DNA of 64,000 nucleotides from Bog-473 sp963755495 (GCA_963755495.1 CAVWJS010000006.1:372001-436000); one strand, 5' to 3'. Counted from the stretch's first letter, positions 46,282 through 54,856 are shown. Program-made: numbers and translations. Notes: a model not told the origin generated them from the letters alone.

Positions 46282-46304
46282 GGATCACCTGTATAACCGG
46301 CGTT
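46282..46304. repeat. Right terminus of element copy 3
   Basis: GGATCACCTGTATAA followed by the 8-bp direct repeat CCGGCGTT. Confidence 0.8.
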
Positions 46305-46345
46305 CTGGGTCAGTGTAGGCGTCCGCCGTCGCTAACGTTCGGGAC

Positions 46346-46725
46346 ATGAAAGTTGACGACTACGACAGCATGATTCTCTTTGTCAGGGACCTCTGCGAAG
46401 CAAAGGCGTTCTACGTCGGGACCCTTGGACTGCCCCGTCCGCTTCGAAGATGACATCATCGTCGCTGTCGGCGGACGTTCAGGACAAATTGTCTTGCATC
46501 GGAACGACCGAGGTCACGATGAGAGGAATCTTTCCAGCGGGGACAACAGCCGGGGCAGCATCGGTGCGCTTCAAGGTGGAGGACCCTGACGCATGGGAAG
46601 AGGAGGCGAGACGAGCTGGAGTTCCGGTTCTCTGACCGACGCAGGAGGCCACATGGGGAAGGTTCGTGGTCGTAGCTGACCCAGATGGTCGACCCGTTGC
46701 TCTGGCCAAAATGAACACAATCTGA
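46346..46725 (+). pseudogene. VOC/glyoxalase-family protein, frameshifted
   Basis: From ATG 46346 the sequence reads YDSMILFVRDLCEAKAFYVG, then TLGLP. It then continues in other frames with VRFEDDIIVAVGGRSGQIVL, ASVRFKVEDPDAWEEEARRA and WGRFVVVADPDGRPVALAKM to TGA 46723. This is a single VOC protein of about 125 residues with at least three indels. It starts about 40 nt from the right end of element copy 3, much as an intact VOC gene does next to copy 1. Confidence 0.65.
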
Positions 46726-46809
46726 ATCAACTCACCGTCATCCCCAAGCGTCACGGTCCCGGCGACGCGAGGCACCCTTGATCCCACTGCCGCTACCAGC
46801 AGAGGGCTC

Positions 46810-47496
46810 TTATCGCACGCGCTGGGCGTGGAGGATGACGTCGTCGTGCGTATGACCGGCTCCGGCACCGGCGACCACGTGCCGCGGCCTCCGCTCATCG
46901 ACCACTACTTGCCAGTCATTGTCGAGCATCGACGCAACATTCGCGGGAAGCACGTAGCCGTCCGGGTCAAAACCATGTGACCGTGCCTCTTCAACATCAA
47001 CATCGGCGTGATGGACTACGAGAAGATTGCCGTGAGGCGCTACCGCTGAAAGCAGTGAACGCTCCGCATCGTGGGTCGCCGTGCGCAACAAGGCGGGATA
47101 CTGCGCAGAGACGAGATCGAATCCCTCCGCCGGGAGCGTCGCATCGAGCAGACCGACATGCAGCCATTCCACCGCGACATCGATCAGCGCTGCTGCTTCT
47201 CGAGCGCGGCGCAGGGCAACCTCGGAGACATCGATCGCTGTGACTTGCCAGCCCAGCCCGGCCAGCCAGATCGCGTCTGCCCCTTCGCCGCAACCAACGT
47301 CGAGTGCTGTGCCTGGCTCGAGGCCGTTCACTACTGATACGAGGGATGCATTGGGTTCACCGCTCCACATCTGGTCGGCCTCTAAGTAGCGCTCATCCCA
47401 ATCGAAGTCGCTGCCACTTTGTCGCTCACGGTTCCTGGCATGAGTGCGCCCCTGGGCGTCAACCTCGGATTCTGGGTGTGTGTGTTCAGGACTCAT
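46810..47496 (-). CDS. Class I SAM-dependent methyltransferase
   Basis: This 228-residue cytoplasmic methyltransferase has motif I in ALDVGCGEGADAIWLAGLGW, acidic loop VTAIDVSEVALRRA, motif II region FDLVSAQYPALL, and motif III NLLVVHHADVD. An N-terminal DFDWDERYLEADQMWSGEPN segment is typical of tellurite-resistance TehB/thiopurine-like methyltransferases. ATG 47496 is chosen over the upstream ATG 47517. The substrate is unknown; neighbours give no hint. Confidence 0.88.
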   Translation of the reverse strand: MSPEHTHPESEVDAQGRTHARNRERQSGSDFDWDERYLEADQMWSGEPNASLVSVVNGLEPGTALDVGCGEGADAIWLAGLGWQVTAIDVSEVALRRAREAAALIDVAVEWLHVGLLDATLPAEGFDLVSAQYPALLRTATHDAERSLLSAVAPHGNLLVVHHADVDVEEARSHGFDPDGYVLPANVASMLDNDWQVVVDERRPRHVVAGAGAGHTHDDVILHAQRVR

Positions 47497-47603
47497 CGTC
47501 CATAGAGTCTGCCTCATCCATTCAAGCCCATTGAGGCAGACCCCGGCGGTCTGACGTTTCTTCGGTGTCGCCCGACCCGGCGAGTCTGGGCTAACCGAGG
47601 GCC

Positions 47604-47972
47604 TTAGCGGCCGTACCAGTCTTCAAGGCGAACGACGTCATCCAGCTCCGTTGTACTCGCCTCCAGCACGACGGTATCCACCAGAGCCTTCATCCGATGT
47701 CTGGTCCCGGGTCGGAGGTGCACTGATTCACCCGGGAGTAGTTCAAACGATTCAAGGCCGTCATCTTCGTCGCCCACTTCGAAGAACAGGCGTCCAGATT
47801 GCACGGAAATCGTCTCCTCTTTGCGCTCGTGGTACTGCAATGAGAGCGCGTGTCCCTCGTTCACATGGAGCGATTTGCCGCAATATTTCCCATCGACCAA
47901 TGCGAAATGAATTTCGTGACCCCAAGGTTTCTCGACTCGAAGAACGCTCTGCACCCAATCCGACTTCGCCAT
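47604..47972 (-). CDS. Cupin-domain protein, GDP-mannose/phosphomannose isomerase type
   Basis: This 122-residue single cupin barrel contains KPWGHEIHFALVDGKYCGKS, LHVNEGHALSLQYHERKEET (metal-site His, His and Glu), LLPGESVHLRPGTRHRMKAL (second motif with His) and EASTTELDDVVRLEDWYGR. The order and wording match the C-terminal isomerase domain of type II phosphomannose isomerase/GDP-mannose pyrophosphorylase, but the nucleotidyltransferase domain is absent. It may isomerise a sugar phosphate or bind a sugar; the reaction is inferred from the fold. Confidence 0.85.
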   Translation of the reverse strand: MAKSDWVQSVLRVEKPWGHEIHFALVDGKYCGKSLHVNEGHALSLQYHERKEETISVQSGRLFFEVGDEDDGLESFELLPGESVHLRPGTRHRMKALVDTVVLEASTTELDDVVRLEDWYGR

Positions 47973-48115
47973 GTTGGAAATCGTACTGGCTGTTTCTAGG
48001 AGTGCCCACCCTCCCGGCGCAAGGGGATACCCAATAGATCCTCAGCGAAGGCGCTCTGAGCGCCAAAATCGAAGGCGCTCAAGGTAGGGGTGTGTTCCGA
48101 CGTAGCACTAAATGC

Positions 48116-48484
48116 TCAGCTGCCATAGGGCCGGGTGAGTACCTCCATATTGTGACCGGAGGGATCCTCAAAATAGAAGCCGCGTCCGTGGTTGTTGATG
48201 CGGTTCTCCTGTTGGTGCCCGGGGTCAGCCCAATAGGTAAGTCCACGGTTTGTTACCCGGGCGAAGATAGCGTCAAATTCCTCCTCGGTGACGAGAAAGG
48301 CGTAATGGTGCTGTTCTGGAGTCCCTCGGTCGTCGTAGTCGAGACTGACGCCATTGGCGGTCTCGAGGCACATAAACGGCCCGAACGGCTTCGGGGGATG
48401 GAGGCCGAGGATCTCAGCAAGAAAGTTCGCCGACGCCTCCTTGTCCTTAACCGGGACGATGGTGTGGTTGAGTTGAACTGCCAT
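48116..48484 (-). CDS. VOC-family protein
   Basis: This 122-residue protein contains QLNHTIVPVKDKEASANFLA (first His ligand), FMCLETANGVSLDYDDRG, QHHYAFLVTEEEFDAIFARV (second ligand region) and GRGFYFEDPSGHNMEVLTRP with the last Glu. It is complete, one VOC module that would dimerise. GGAGG lies 5 nt before ATG 48484. It resembles the glyoxalase/dioxygenase-like proteins that actinobacteria keep in many copies; no substrate can be assigned. Confidence 0.88.
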   Translation of the reverse strand: MAVQLNHTIVPVKDKEASANFLAEILGLHPPKPFGPFMCLETANGVSLDYDDRGTPEQHHYAFLVTEEEFDAIFARVTNRGLTYWADPGHQQENRINNHGRGFYFEDPSGHNMEVLTRPYGS

Positions 48485-48966
48485 GGCGCCTCCCTTCAAC
48501 TTGATACCAGCACCCATTATTGGCCCGGGGAGGTCGGGAGCGCTCGACGCGACCGATGCCGCCGCTGGCCGCTACTCGGCACTCCTCCCCGGGTGCGCAT
48601 CGAACCGGCGATCTGGGGCCGGTGCTAGGGGCGCCCACTGGAGCGCATCAACCGAGTCAAACGACCCTTGGTTCCGGGAACTGAACGGTTGAACACGCAG
48701 AGGTGTGAAACACGAAGCTATTGACCATCACCCACCGGTACTAGATGCGCCGCAAGCCCTGAAGCTCAACCAGGATGAGCGGACGACCACGACCACAGAT
48801 GGGATGTTCGGACTCTTGATGGCATTCGTGAAGCCGAGTCAAGCGCTACACATCGAGTTATTGCAGGATGACATGGGGTCTGCCAGCTAAGGAATGGTGC
48901 CCGGTTACCGAACGGCGTTGCGATGCTCTCAGGGCTATCCTCGTGCTGCCGGAGCGTATCGCCGGA
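48485..48966. other. Intergenic region beside element copy 2
   Basis: About 480 nt without a supported gene, between a VOC gene and the left end of element copy 2. Confidence 0.4.
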
Positions 48967-48990
48967 CCGGCGTTATACATGTAATCCGTG

Positions 48991-50283
48991 TCAAGCCGAC
49001 TCCTCCGTCGCCCGGCTGACCAGGTCTTGGAAAAGATTGGCTCGCTCGTCCTGACCGTGCTTTCGGGCATGATCGCGTTGACGCAAGAGGACCGGCACGA
49101 ACTCTGGGCCGGTGCGGAAATAGGCACAGGTCTCGCACACCGACTCCATGCGGCAGTCGAGTTCGGCGGGACGCGTGCACATGCCATTTCCGAGCATTCG
49201 GGCGTGGGCTTCTTTGCGTAGTCGAGTCATGGCCGCCGTCTCGATCTCGGCGGGCAGTGCGCCGGGAACATTCGCCGTCTTGTAGAGACGATCGATCTGC
49301 TCGCAGACAGATGCGTACTCGTCGGCCACCACTCGGTTGGTGATGCGGGCATAGGTCAACGTCATCTCCATGGAGCGATGGCCGAGCAAAGCCGCAATCG
49401 CTTCGAGCCGCATGCCTCGGTTGATGGCCTGGGTGGCAAAGGTATGACGGAGTTGGTGGGGGTAGACGATGCCGATGCCGGCCTTCTTGGCCGTGGTGGC
49501 CACCATTCGGTGCACGGTGCGGCGATCGAGGAGTTCGTGCTCGTCGGCCATCAGACGTCCCTTGGCGCGGATGTACTCGGCGTTGGTGGCGGTCCACTCG
49601 GCCAAGAGTGCGACGCACTCGGCGTGCAGCGGGATCATGCGGTCGTTGCGCAGCTTGCCGACCGGGACGCGGAGCCAGTACTCGTTGCCCAGGAGGTTCA
49701 CCGAGTCGGCCGCCAAGCTCACATAGTTCGCTGGCGCGCAGTCCGGTCCAAATCAACATGATGACGACCAGGCGATAGCGGGGCAGCCGATGAGCCCGGG
49801 CCGCCGCAATGAGCTTGGTGGCATCTTGATCGTTCAAGAATTTTGGGCAACGGGTCGGTCCGCGGTGGGATGTCGCCATGGAGAATCGGGTTGCGCCCCG
49901 GTGCATCGGGCCAGTCCCACTCGATGAGGCGCTCGAGGAAGATGCGGATCATGCGCAGCCGCATGCGCTGTGTGTTCTTGGCCATGGTCGGACCTTTGGC
50001 GCCGGGCTGGGCGGCCAGCCAGACCTTGTAGTCCTCGATGTGGGTTCTGGTGATGTCGGCCACCACGGTCACCTCGGTGTCGGCCACCAACCAGCGGGTT
50101 AGTTGGCGCAAACAGTTATCGGCGGCTTCGACGCTGCGGGGAGCCAAGAAGGTGGTCAGCTGGATCAGATAGCGCCGCATGGTCGCCACCAACTGGGGCG
50201 CCTTTGTGCTCGAATTGCGCCCATTCCCGGTTCGACTCGTCCTGGGGCATCCAGGCCATCACCTTGGCTCGGGTGGCGCTCAT
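48991..50283 (-). pseudogene. Tyrosine recombinase B of element copy 2, broken
   Basis: It has the same sequence as recombinase B of copy 1 apart from single-base insertions at about 50212, 49844 and 49717. After the first insertion the frame from ATG 50283 ends at 50116. The three insertions together restore the original frame, so the C-terminal 240 residues (HQLRHTFATQ, GHRSMEMTLTYARI, Cys cluster) remain open from 49722. One catalytic-region change relative to copy 1 is IVHPHQLRH to IVYPHQLRH. Confidence 0.85.
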
Positions 50284-51360
50284 TGGGCCGAGCTCCTCCA
50301 TGGCCAAGAGCTCGGCGGCATAGGTGGCGTCGATCAGCTCGGCTGCTCTGCGGTACTCAGCGGCCAGCCAGTCGTTGGTCAGATGGAGGTAGATCCGGGT
50401 CGACTCGATGGAGCGGTGACCGGCCTGGGCCTGGACCGCCTCGAGCGCCATGCCGGCTTCTCGCAGGCGGGTGAGGCAGGTGTGACGGAGCTGGTGACAG
50501 GTCGCTCTTCGCAGTCGCGCCCTCTCTTTGGCACTGAGCAAGATGGTCTCGAGCCCCTGGGCGCTCAACCCGTAACCTCGACGTGGTCCCTTCAAGGTGA
50601 CGAACACGCGGTCTGTCGGTGCCCCCGCCGGACGTTCGGTGTGCAGATAGTCACCGACCTCGGAGAAGAACACATTGGAGATCGGCACCACGCGCTGATG
50701 GCCACCTTTGCCGTCGACGACGAACAGGGAGCGCTCGGCCACGTTGACGTCTTCGAGTCGGAGGCCGAGCACCTCGCACCGGCGCAGACCACCCAGCAGC
50801 ATGGCGAAGACCATGGCCCGGTCTCGATGGGTGCGCAGGGCTCCGACGAGAGCATCGACCTCATCGGGCGAGAGGATCTTGGGCAGTGTGCGCGGCACGC
50901 GCACCAGCGGCACCGTTCGTGTCCGGCCTCCGCCTCTTCGTGTCGACAGTCCCTTGGGGACGGGGTTCGTCCGCACCGTCGTGTCCCCACGGGCCACCAC
51001 GTAGGCATAGAAGCCCGACACCGACGACAACCGACGGGCGATCGTGCGAGCGGACAGACCCGACTCACCGTCACAGATGCGGACCACCTTGCGGTCCCCA
51101 CGCTGGTGGGCCAAGAAGTCGAATACGTCGGTGGCCACGACGTCGAGGGGATCTTTGTCGACGACCGAGAAGAAAGTCTTGAGATCGAACGCGACTGCCC
51201 GCAACGTGTTGGGTCTCGTCCGTCCCGCCACGAACTCCAAATAGGAGTCCACCAGCGGATGCCCCAGTGAAAACCGGGTCTCTCCAGCCCGTGATTGCGA
51301 GCGGCTCAAGTCAGGGAATTTGGTCATCCTCGGATGCTTCCACCGCCGGATGGAAAACAC
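50116..51360 (-). CDS. Tyrosine recombinase A of copy 2, fused to the start of B
   Basis: Residues 1-358 equal recombinase A of copy 1, including LGGLRRCEVLGL, CHQLRHTCLT and AGHRSIESTRIYLHL. An inserted G near 50290 removes the stop codon, so translation runs on through MSATRAKVMAWMPQDESNRE into recombinase B and ends after a second insertion at 50116. The product is 414 residues, 55 longer than the copy 1 enzyme, with an unrelated tail. It may still be catalytically competent. Confidence 0.8.
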   Translation of the reverse strand: MFSIRRWKHPRMTKFPDLSRSQSRAGETRFSLGHPLVDSYLEFVAGRTRPNTLRAVAFDLKTFFSVVDKDPLDVVATDVFDFLAHQRGDRKVVRICDGESGLSARTIARRLSSVSGFYAYVVARGDTTVRTNPVPKGLSTRRGGGRTRTVPLVRVPRTLPKILSPDEVDALVGALRTHRDRAMVFAMLLGGLRRCEVLGLRLEDVNVAERSLFVVDGKGGHQRVVPISNVFFSEVGDYLHTERPAGAPTDRVFVTLKGPRRGYGLSAQGLETILLSAKERARLRRATCHQLRHTCLTRLREAGMALEAVQAQAGHRSIESTRIYLHLTNDWLAAEYRRAAELIDATYAAELLAMEELGPMSATRAKVMAWMPQDESNREWAQFEHKGAPVGGDHAALSDPADHLLGSPQRRSRR

Positions 51361-51373
51361 TGAGATACCAAAT

Positions 51374-51396
51374 GGATCACATGTGTATTAAGCGTT
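51374..51396. repeat. Right terminus of element copy 2
   Basis: Identical to the right terminus of copy 1 at 3973-3995, then a different flank (CGGGGGCG). Confidence 0.75.
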
Positions 51397-51688
51397 CGGG
51401 GGCGCGGCCTCCTTCGGCCAGAGCACGGCGGTATGGGGTGGTTTCGCCGCGGCGATTCCCGGGTCATGATTGGCTGCCCTTACCCCCTCGAACGGTAACC
51501 GATGGGTACGCCCAATTGGACGGACAGGATGTGACCGGCCCTCAGTGCCGTTCGAGCTCTGTTCGCACTGGCCAAGGGCTACCTGCGCATTCGTGTTCAG
51601 CTACGGTAGGTGACCTCTTAGTCGTGTCCCGAGTCGCTCGATAGCTTGGCTGCATGCGGGCACGACCAGCCGGTGAAGGGAGAGTGCG

Positions 51689-52120
51689 ATGGCTGAACAG
51701 GACATGCCGCCTCATCTGGAAGTCATGGGGCGACAGGTGGTGGAGTGCGGGCGGCTACGATTCGAGGCGACCTTCCGAGCGCCGGCGGGGGCTACCCTGC
51801 GCGTGTTCGGCGACATCGACGGCCATGTCACCGAGGTGCTGCGCTTCGATGACTTCATCGACGGACCCCACTACCACATCCCCGCGGCCGGTGATCCAAG
51901 ACCTTTCGACCAGGCGGCGCTGGGAGAGCCGTTGACCTGGATCGTCTCCCAGCTACGCGACCATCTTCCTGAGCTACTCGCCGAGGCAGGATTTGTGTCA
52001 GACGTCGACTTCGATGCGGTCGCTGACCACGCTGAGGACGTTAGGAAAGCGATGGAAGCCTGCGTGCCCGACGGGTACATCCGAGTACCGGGGGTCGGTT
52101 TGCAACGATCCCCTGCCTGA
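51689..52120 (+). CDS. Hypothetical protein (143 aa)
   Basis: This soluble protein has an N-terminal strand-rich part (MGRQVVECGRLRFEATFRAP, ATLRVFGDIDGHVTEVLRFD) and a helical C-terminal part (TWIVSQLRDHLPELLAEAGF, VADHAEDVRKAMEACVPDGY). It has no signal peptide and a single Cys pair. GGGAGAG before ATG 51689 supports the start. The family is not known to me. It lies 290 nt beyond element copy 2 on the opposite strand. Confidence 0.7.
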   Translation: MAEQDMPPHLEVMGRQVVECGRLRFEATFRAPAGATLRVFGDIDGHVTEVLRFDDFIDGPHYHIPAAGDPRPFDQAALGEPLTWIVSQLRDHLPELLAEAGFVSDVDFDAVADHAEDVRKAMEACVPDGYIRVPGVGLQRSPA

Positions 52121-52308
52121 TCATGGGGTAACGATCCAAGCGGGCTGTGGGGTCAGCAGATAGACAGCGCTCCCCCGCCTAGCAATATGGGCGCATCGCG
52201 GCGCTGAAGCGGGTTGAGAGGTAGGGGACGCTTTTTGAGTCTGCAATAGCGAGTTCAGTCTGCCAGCGCCGTCATACGGGTCGGGGTTTCGGATCTCGGC
52301 CTGAGCGA

Positions 52309-53235
52309 TCAGAAGTTGAAGCGGTAGACCGGCTCCCCAACGAGCACCGTGGGGAGCGATCGAGTGATGCCGAAGTCCTGACCCTGGAGAGTTTGGCGGT
52401 CCACCGACGAGGTAATCACCGATCCAGTCGGAATTTTCGCTCCCGGTGGTATCGAACAGCCCCGACAGGTGAAGCGACCCTGGATCACCACCTCGTAGAC
52501 CGGCTGATCACTGTTCACGATGTCGGGAGCCGCCGCCTGCTCGCGCGTCGTCAAGACGATGTAGCCACGATGGACGGAGGGATCGGCGTTCAGACGTGCT
52601 TCGGCGGTGGCGCTCTTCTCCAGGGATCCGAGGGCCGGCACGGTCAGCGTGGTGGCCAATTGGGCAGTGCGGTAGGCGGCTGGGTTGGCGCGTGGTTCGA
52701 TGACGGTCACGGGCAGTGGCTTGGCTGTCGGGATTGAGGAATCGGTGGCCATCACCGCCTGATAACGGCCCACTGGCAGTGGTGGTGGGCCGTTATCAGG
52801 CGCTGGAAGACATCGTGGTAAACCGGCACCTGAGCCACCGGGTTCGATGCACCCCTGGTATGAGGCACTGATGTCAATGGGGTAGCGGTGTAGCCCAGGG
52901 GTCAGTTCGACGTCAGGGCACTTCACGGCGGCAAAGACGGCCGCCTGGGGCACCTCGGGGCTGGAGAGTACAACGGCGACGTCTGGCTTTCCCCCACAGC
53001 CCTGCGTCACCGAGATCGGTGTCTTGGCCGTGTTGTTAATGACGACATACCCGCTCGTCGACGCACCGGTCGATAGGGTGCGGCCGGCAAGCAGCACCAG
53101 GTGAACACGAAGCGCACGAACTTCGTGCACGGTGGACTCCGACGTACCGGAGGCACCAGCGAGAGGCGTTGGTGGGGCGAGCAGTGCACCCATCATCACC
53201 AGCGATCCGAGAGCCAGGAGACGGTCCCATCGCAC
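52309..53235 (-). CDS. Exported hypothetical protein
   Basis: The 309-residue protein starts with a signal peptide (RLLALGSLVMMGALLAPPTP). The mature part consists of beta-rich modules: LSTGASTSGYVVINNTAKTP, TPGLHRYPIDISASYQGCIE, VGRYQAVMATDSSIPTAKPL. The order suggests two Ig-like/BsuPI-like (intracellular proteinase inhibitor) domains. The pattern CTGPxG-GRY-A found in envelope-stress proteins is similar, but I cannot assign a family. GTG 53235 begins the signal peptide and has no clear ribosome-binding site; a longer frame starts at 53319. The coding region contains a perfect 18-bp inverted repeat (52756-52802). Confidence 0.6.
   Translation of the reverse strand: MRWDRLLALGSLVMMGALLAPPTPLAGASGTSESTVHEVRALRVHLVLLAGRTLSTGASTSGYVVINNTAKTPISVTQGCGGKPDVAVVLSSPEVPQAAVFAAVKCPDVELTPGLHRYPIDISASYQGCIEPGGSGAGLPRCLPAPDNGPPPLPVGRYQAVMATDSSIPTAKPLPVTVIEPRANPAAYRTAQLATTLTVPALGSLEKSATAEARLNADPSVHRGYIVLTTREQAAAPDIVNSDQPVYEVVIQGRFTCRGCSIPPGAKIPTGSVITSSVDRQTLQGQDFGITRSLPTVLVGEPVYRFNF
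52756..52802. repeat. Perfect 18-bp inverted repeat inside a coding region
   Basis: CGCCTGATAACGGCCCAC (52756-52773) and its exact reverse complement (52785-52802) are separated by 11 nt. In the mRNA this would be a very stable hairpin within the exported-protein gene. Confidence 0.9.
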
Positions 53236-53600
53236 AAGAGCTATTGCAGCACATCGTCTGTGCAGATGGGCTGCGGCAGCTTGTCCTACCAACAACGCGA
53301 CGCCCGAATCACAGGACACAAACTCATCTGGGGCACATCATCCACTCCATCACGACGGTGGTCAACGACCAGTTTGACGCATGTAGTCCCGGTTTGGTTC
53401 GGCGCACCTGATTCAGCCGCACTCCGACATGGTGATCCGGCGGGCTGCCCCACCCGTGTCGAACTGCCCACCGAACCGGCATCGATGATAGGGGCTACCC
53501 CGGGGTGGAGTTGGTCGGTGGGATTGCGAAAACTCGGCGGCGTTAAGAGACGTCGAAACTTCTTGCAAGCTCGTCGACGATTTCCGCTTCACTTCTTCGG
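53236..53600. other. Region between exported-protein gene and IS3
   Basis: About 360 nt without a supported gene. It contains the likely promoter of the minus-strand exported protein and the left flank of the IS3 element. Confidence 0.4.
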
Positions 53601-53622
53601 GTCTGCAGTGACTTTGGTTGAC
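53601..53622. repeat. IS3 terminal inverted repeat, left
   Basis: GTCTGCAGTGACTTTGGTTG plus AC, the exact reverse complement of 54835-54856. Confidence 0.95.
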
Positions 53623-53636
53623 GATTGTTGTGGTTG

Positions 53637-54512
53637 TCAGGCCGCATCCGCGGCGGAATTGGTGAAGGCGAGTTCGAACTCTACGGGAGTCAGCTTGCCG
53701 AGGGTCCTCTGACGGCGTCGGCGATTGTAGGTGTGCTCGATCCACAAGATGATCGCGTAGGCGAGTTCGTCCCGGCTCCTCCAGCGTCCCCGGTTGAGCA
53801 CGTTCTTTTGGAGCAGGGAGTAGAAGGATTCCATCGCCGCGTTGTCCCCGGCTGAGGAGACCCGACCCATTGATCCGGTGAGGTCGTTGGCCTTGAGCAC
53901 GGCCCGGAATTTTCGTGAACGAAATTGGCCGCCCCGGTCCGAATGCACCACGACCGTGCCCTTGGGTTGGCGTCGGGCCACCGCTGAGCGAAGAGCAGAC
54001 ACGGCCAAGTCCGCCGTCATGCGGTCCGAGAGGGCGTAGCCCACGATCCGGTTGGAGAAGGCGTCTTTGATGGCGCAGGCGTAGAGCTTTCCTTCGCTGG
54101 TCGGGTGCTCGGTGATATCGGTGAGCCACACCAGGTCGGGCCCTGGAGCGCTGAAGTCGCGCTGGACCAGGTCGTCGTGGACGGCCGGACCTGGGGTCTT
54201 GGTGCTTCTGCGGCCTTTCTTCGTGGTCGTTGACCAGATCCGGTGCTCCCGGCACAGCCGCTGGACCCGGCTTTCGCCCACTTCGTGGCCCTCTCGCTCG
54301 AGCTCGTCGGCGATGAAGCGGTAACCGAACTCGGGATCGTCGGCATGGATGTCGACGATGGCATTGGTCAAATGAGCATCGTCGAGATCGCGTTGACAGA
54401 TCGGGTCGGCCGCCCACTTGTAGAAGGCCTGGGTGGAAAAGCCCAACACCCCGCAGGTCAGCCGCACCGGGAACCCCTCGGCGGCCAATTCTTGGACCAG
54501 CGGGTATCTCAT
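53637..54512 (-). CDS. IS3-family transposase OrfB (integrase domain)
   Basis: This 291-residue DDE transposase subunit has an N-terminal HTH_21 region (HADDPEFGYRFIADELEREG). The rve core follows, with Asp in DLVWLTDITEHPTSEGKLY, Asp in VVVHSDRGGQFRS and Glu in GDNAAMESFYSLLQKN, and then the terminal IEHTYNRRRRQRTLGKLTPV. Its ATG overlaps the orfA stop by 4 nt, the usual site for the frameshifted OrfAB fusion. The catalytic triad is intact. Confidence 0.95.
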   Translation of the reverse strand: MRYPLVQELAAEGFPVRLTCGVLGFSTQAFYKWAADPICQRDLDDAHLTNAIVDIHADDPEFGYRFIADELEREGHEVGESRVQRLCREHRIWSTTTKKGRRSTKTPGPAVHDDLVQRDFSAPGPDLVWLTDITEHPTSEGKLYACAIKDAFSNRIVGYALSDRMTADLAVSALRSAVARRQPKGTVVVHSDRGGQFRSRKFRAVLKANDLTGSMGRVSSAGDNAAMESFYSLLQKNVLNRGRWRSRDELAYAIILWIEHTYNRRRRQRTLGKLTPVEFELAFTNSAADAA

Positions 54513-54793
54513 TTTGGGAGGGTCTCTTTGGCGAAGTAGGCGGCGGCGCGCCGCAGGATCTCGTTTTCCATCTCGAGCTGGCGCACTCGTCGCCGCAGCT
54601 GGACCCCTTCGGCTTGTTCGGCCGAAGTCAGGCCGTCTTTGATCCCTTCATCGATGTCCGCCTGGCGCTTCCAGCGTTGCACCGACTGGACCGAGATGTC
54701 GAAGTCGGCTGCTACTTCAGCGACGCTCAGATCACCTGGGCGGGCCACGCGGACCACATCCGCCTTGAACTCCGGCGGGAACCTCTTTGCCAT
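54509..54793 (-). CDS. IS3-family transposase OrfA (HTH)
   Basis: This protein of about 94 residues has an HTH_Tnp_1 domain (FPPEFKADVVRVARPGDLSV, AEVAADFDISVQSVQRWKRQ) and a leucine-zipper segment (GVQLRRRVRQLEMENEILRR) that mediates multimerisation. MAKRFPPEFK at 54793 is the usual start of the family; GGATGGAAGCC precedes it. It binds the terminal repeats and supplies OrfB by frameshift. Confidence 0.92.
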   Translation of the reverse strand: MAKRFPPEFKADVVRVARPGDLSVAEVAADFDISVQSVQRWKRQADIDEGIKDGLTSAEQAEGVQLRRRVRQLEMENEILRRAAAYFAKETLPK

Positions 54794-54834
54794 GGCTTCC
54801 ATCCTTTCGGGGAACATTGTCCCTCTCTAAGAAT

Positions 54835-54856
54835 GTCAACCAAAGTCACTGCAGAC
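54835..54856. repeat. IS3 terminal inverted repeat, right
   Basis: Exact reverse complement of 53601-53622. Confidence 0.95.

Larger units (their letters stand above)
43840..46304 (-). mobile_element. Two-recombinase element, copy 3 (diverged)
   Basis: This copy has the same architecture as copies 1 and 2 but different sequence. The left end is CCGGCGTT (43840-43847) followed by ATACAGGTGATCC (to 43860). The right end is GGATCACCTGTATAA (46282-46296) followed by CCGGCGTT (46297-46304). The ends are perfect inverted repeats over 13 bp or more and are bounded by perfect 8-bp direct repeats, which makes this the best copy for defining the element. Recombinase B is intact and recombinase A has one frameshift. 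Confidence 0.85.
48967..51396 (-). mobile_element. Two-recombinase element, copy 2 (decayed)
   Basis: This copy is near-identical to copy 1, with about eight substitutions in 2.4 kb, most of them in recombinase B. It carries four single-base insertions, at about 49717, 49844, 50212 and 50290. The termini are the same (CCGGCGTT at 48967-48974; GGATCACATGTGTATTAA with GCGTT at 51374-51396), but the flanks differ, which confirms an independent insertion. It cannot make recombinase B, yet it could be mobilised by copy 1. Confidence 0.88.
53601..54856 (-). mobile_element. IS3-family insertion sequence
   Basis: A complete 1.26-kb element with orfA and orfB on the minus strand, bounded by perfect 22-bp inverted repeats (53601-53622 and 54835-54856). 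The immediate flanks (TTCGG left, ACTTT right) do not form a direct repeat, so no target duplication is visible. Only one copy is present in the window. Confidence 0.92.

Noticed and set aside
48705..48890. Short plus-strand frame of 61 codons
   Set aside because: No ribosome-binding site, no family and no coding-like composition.
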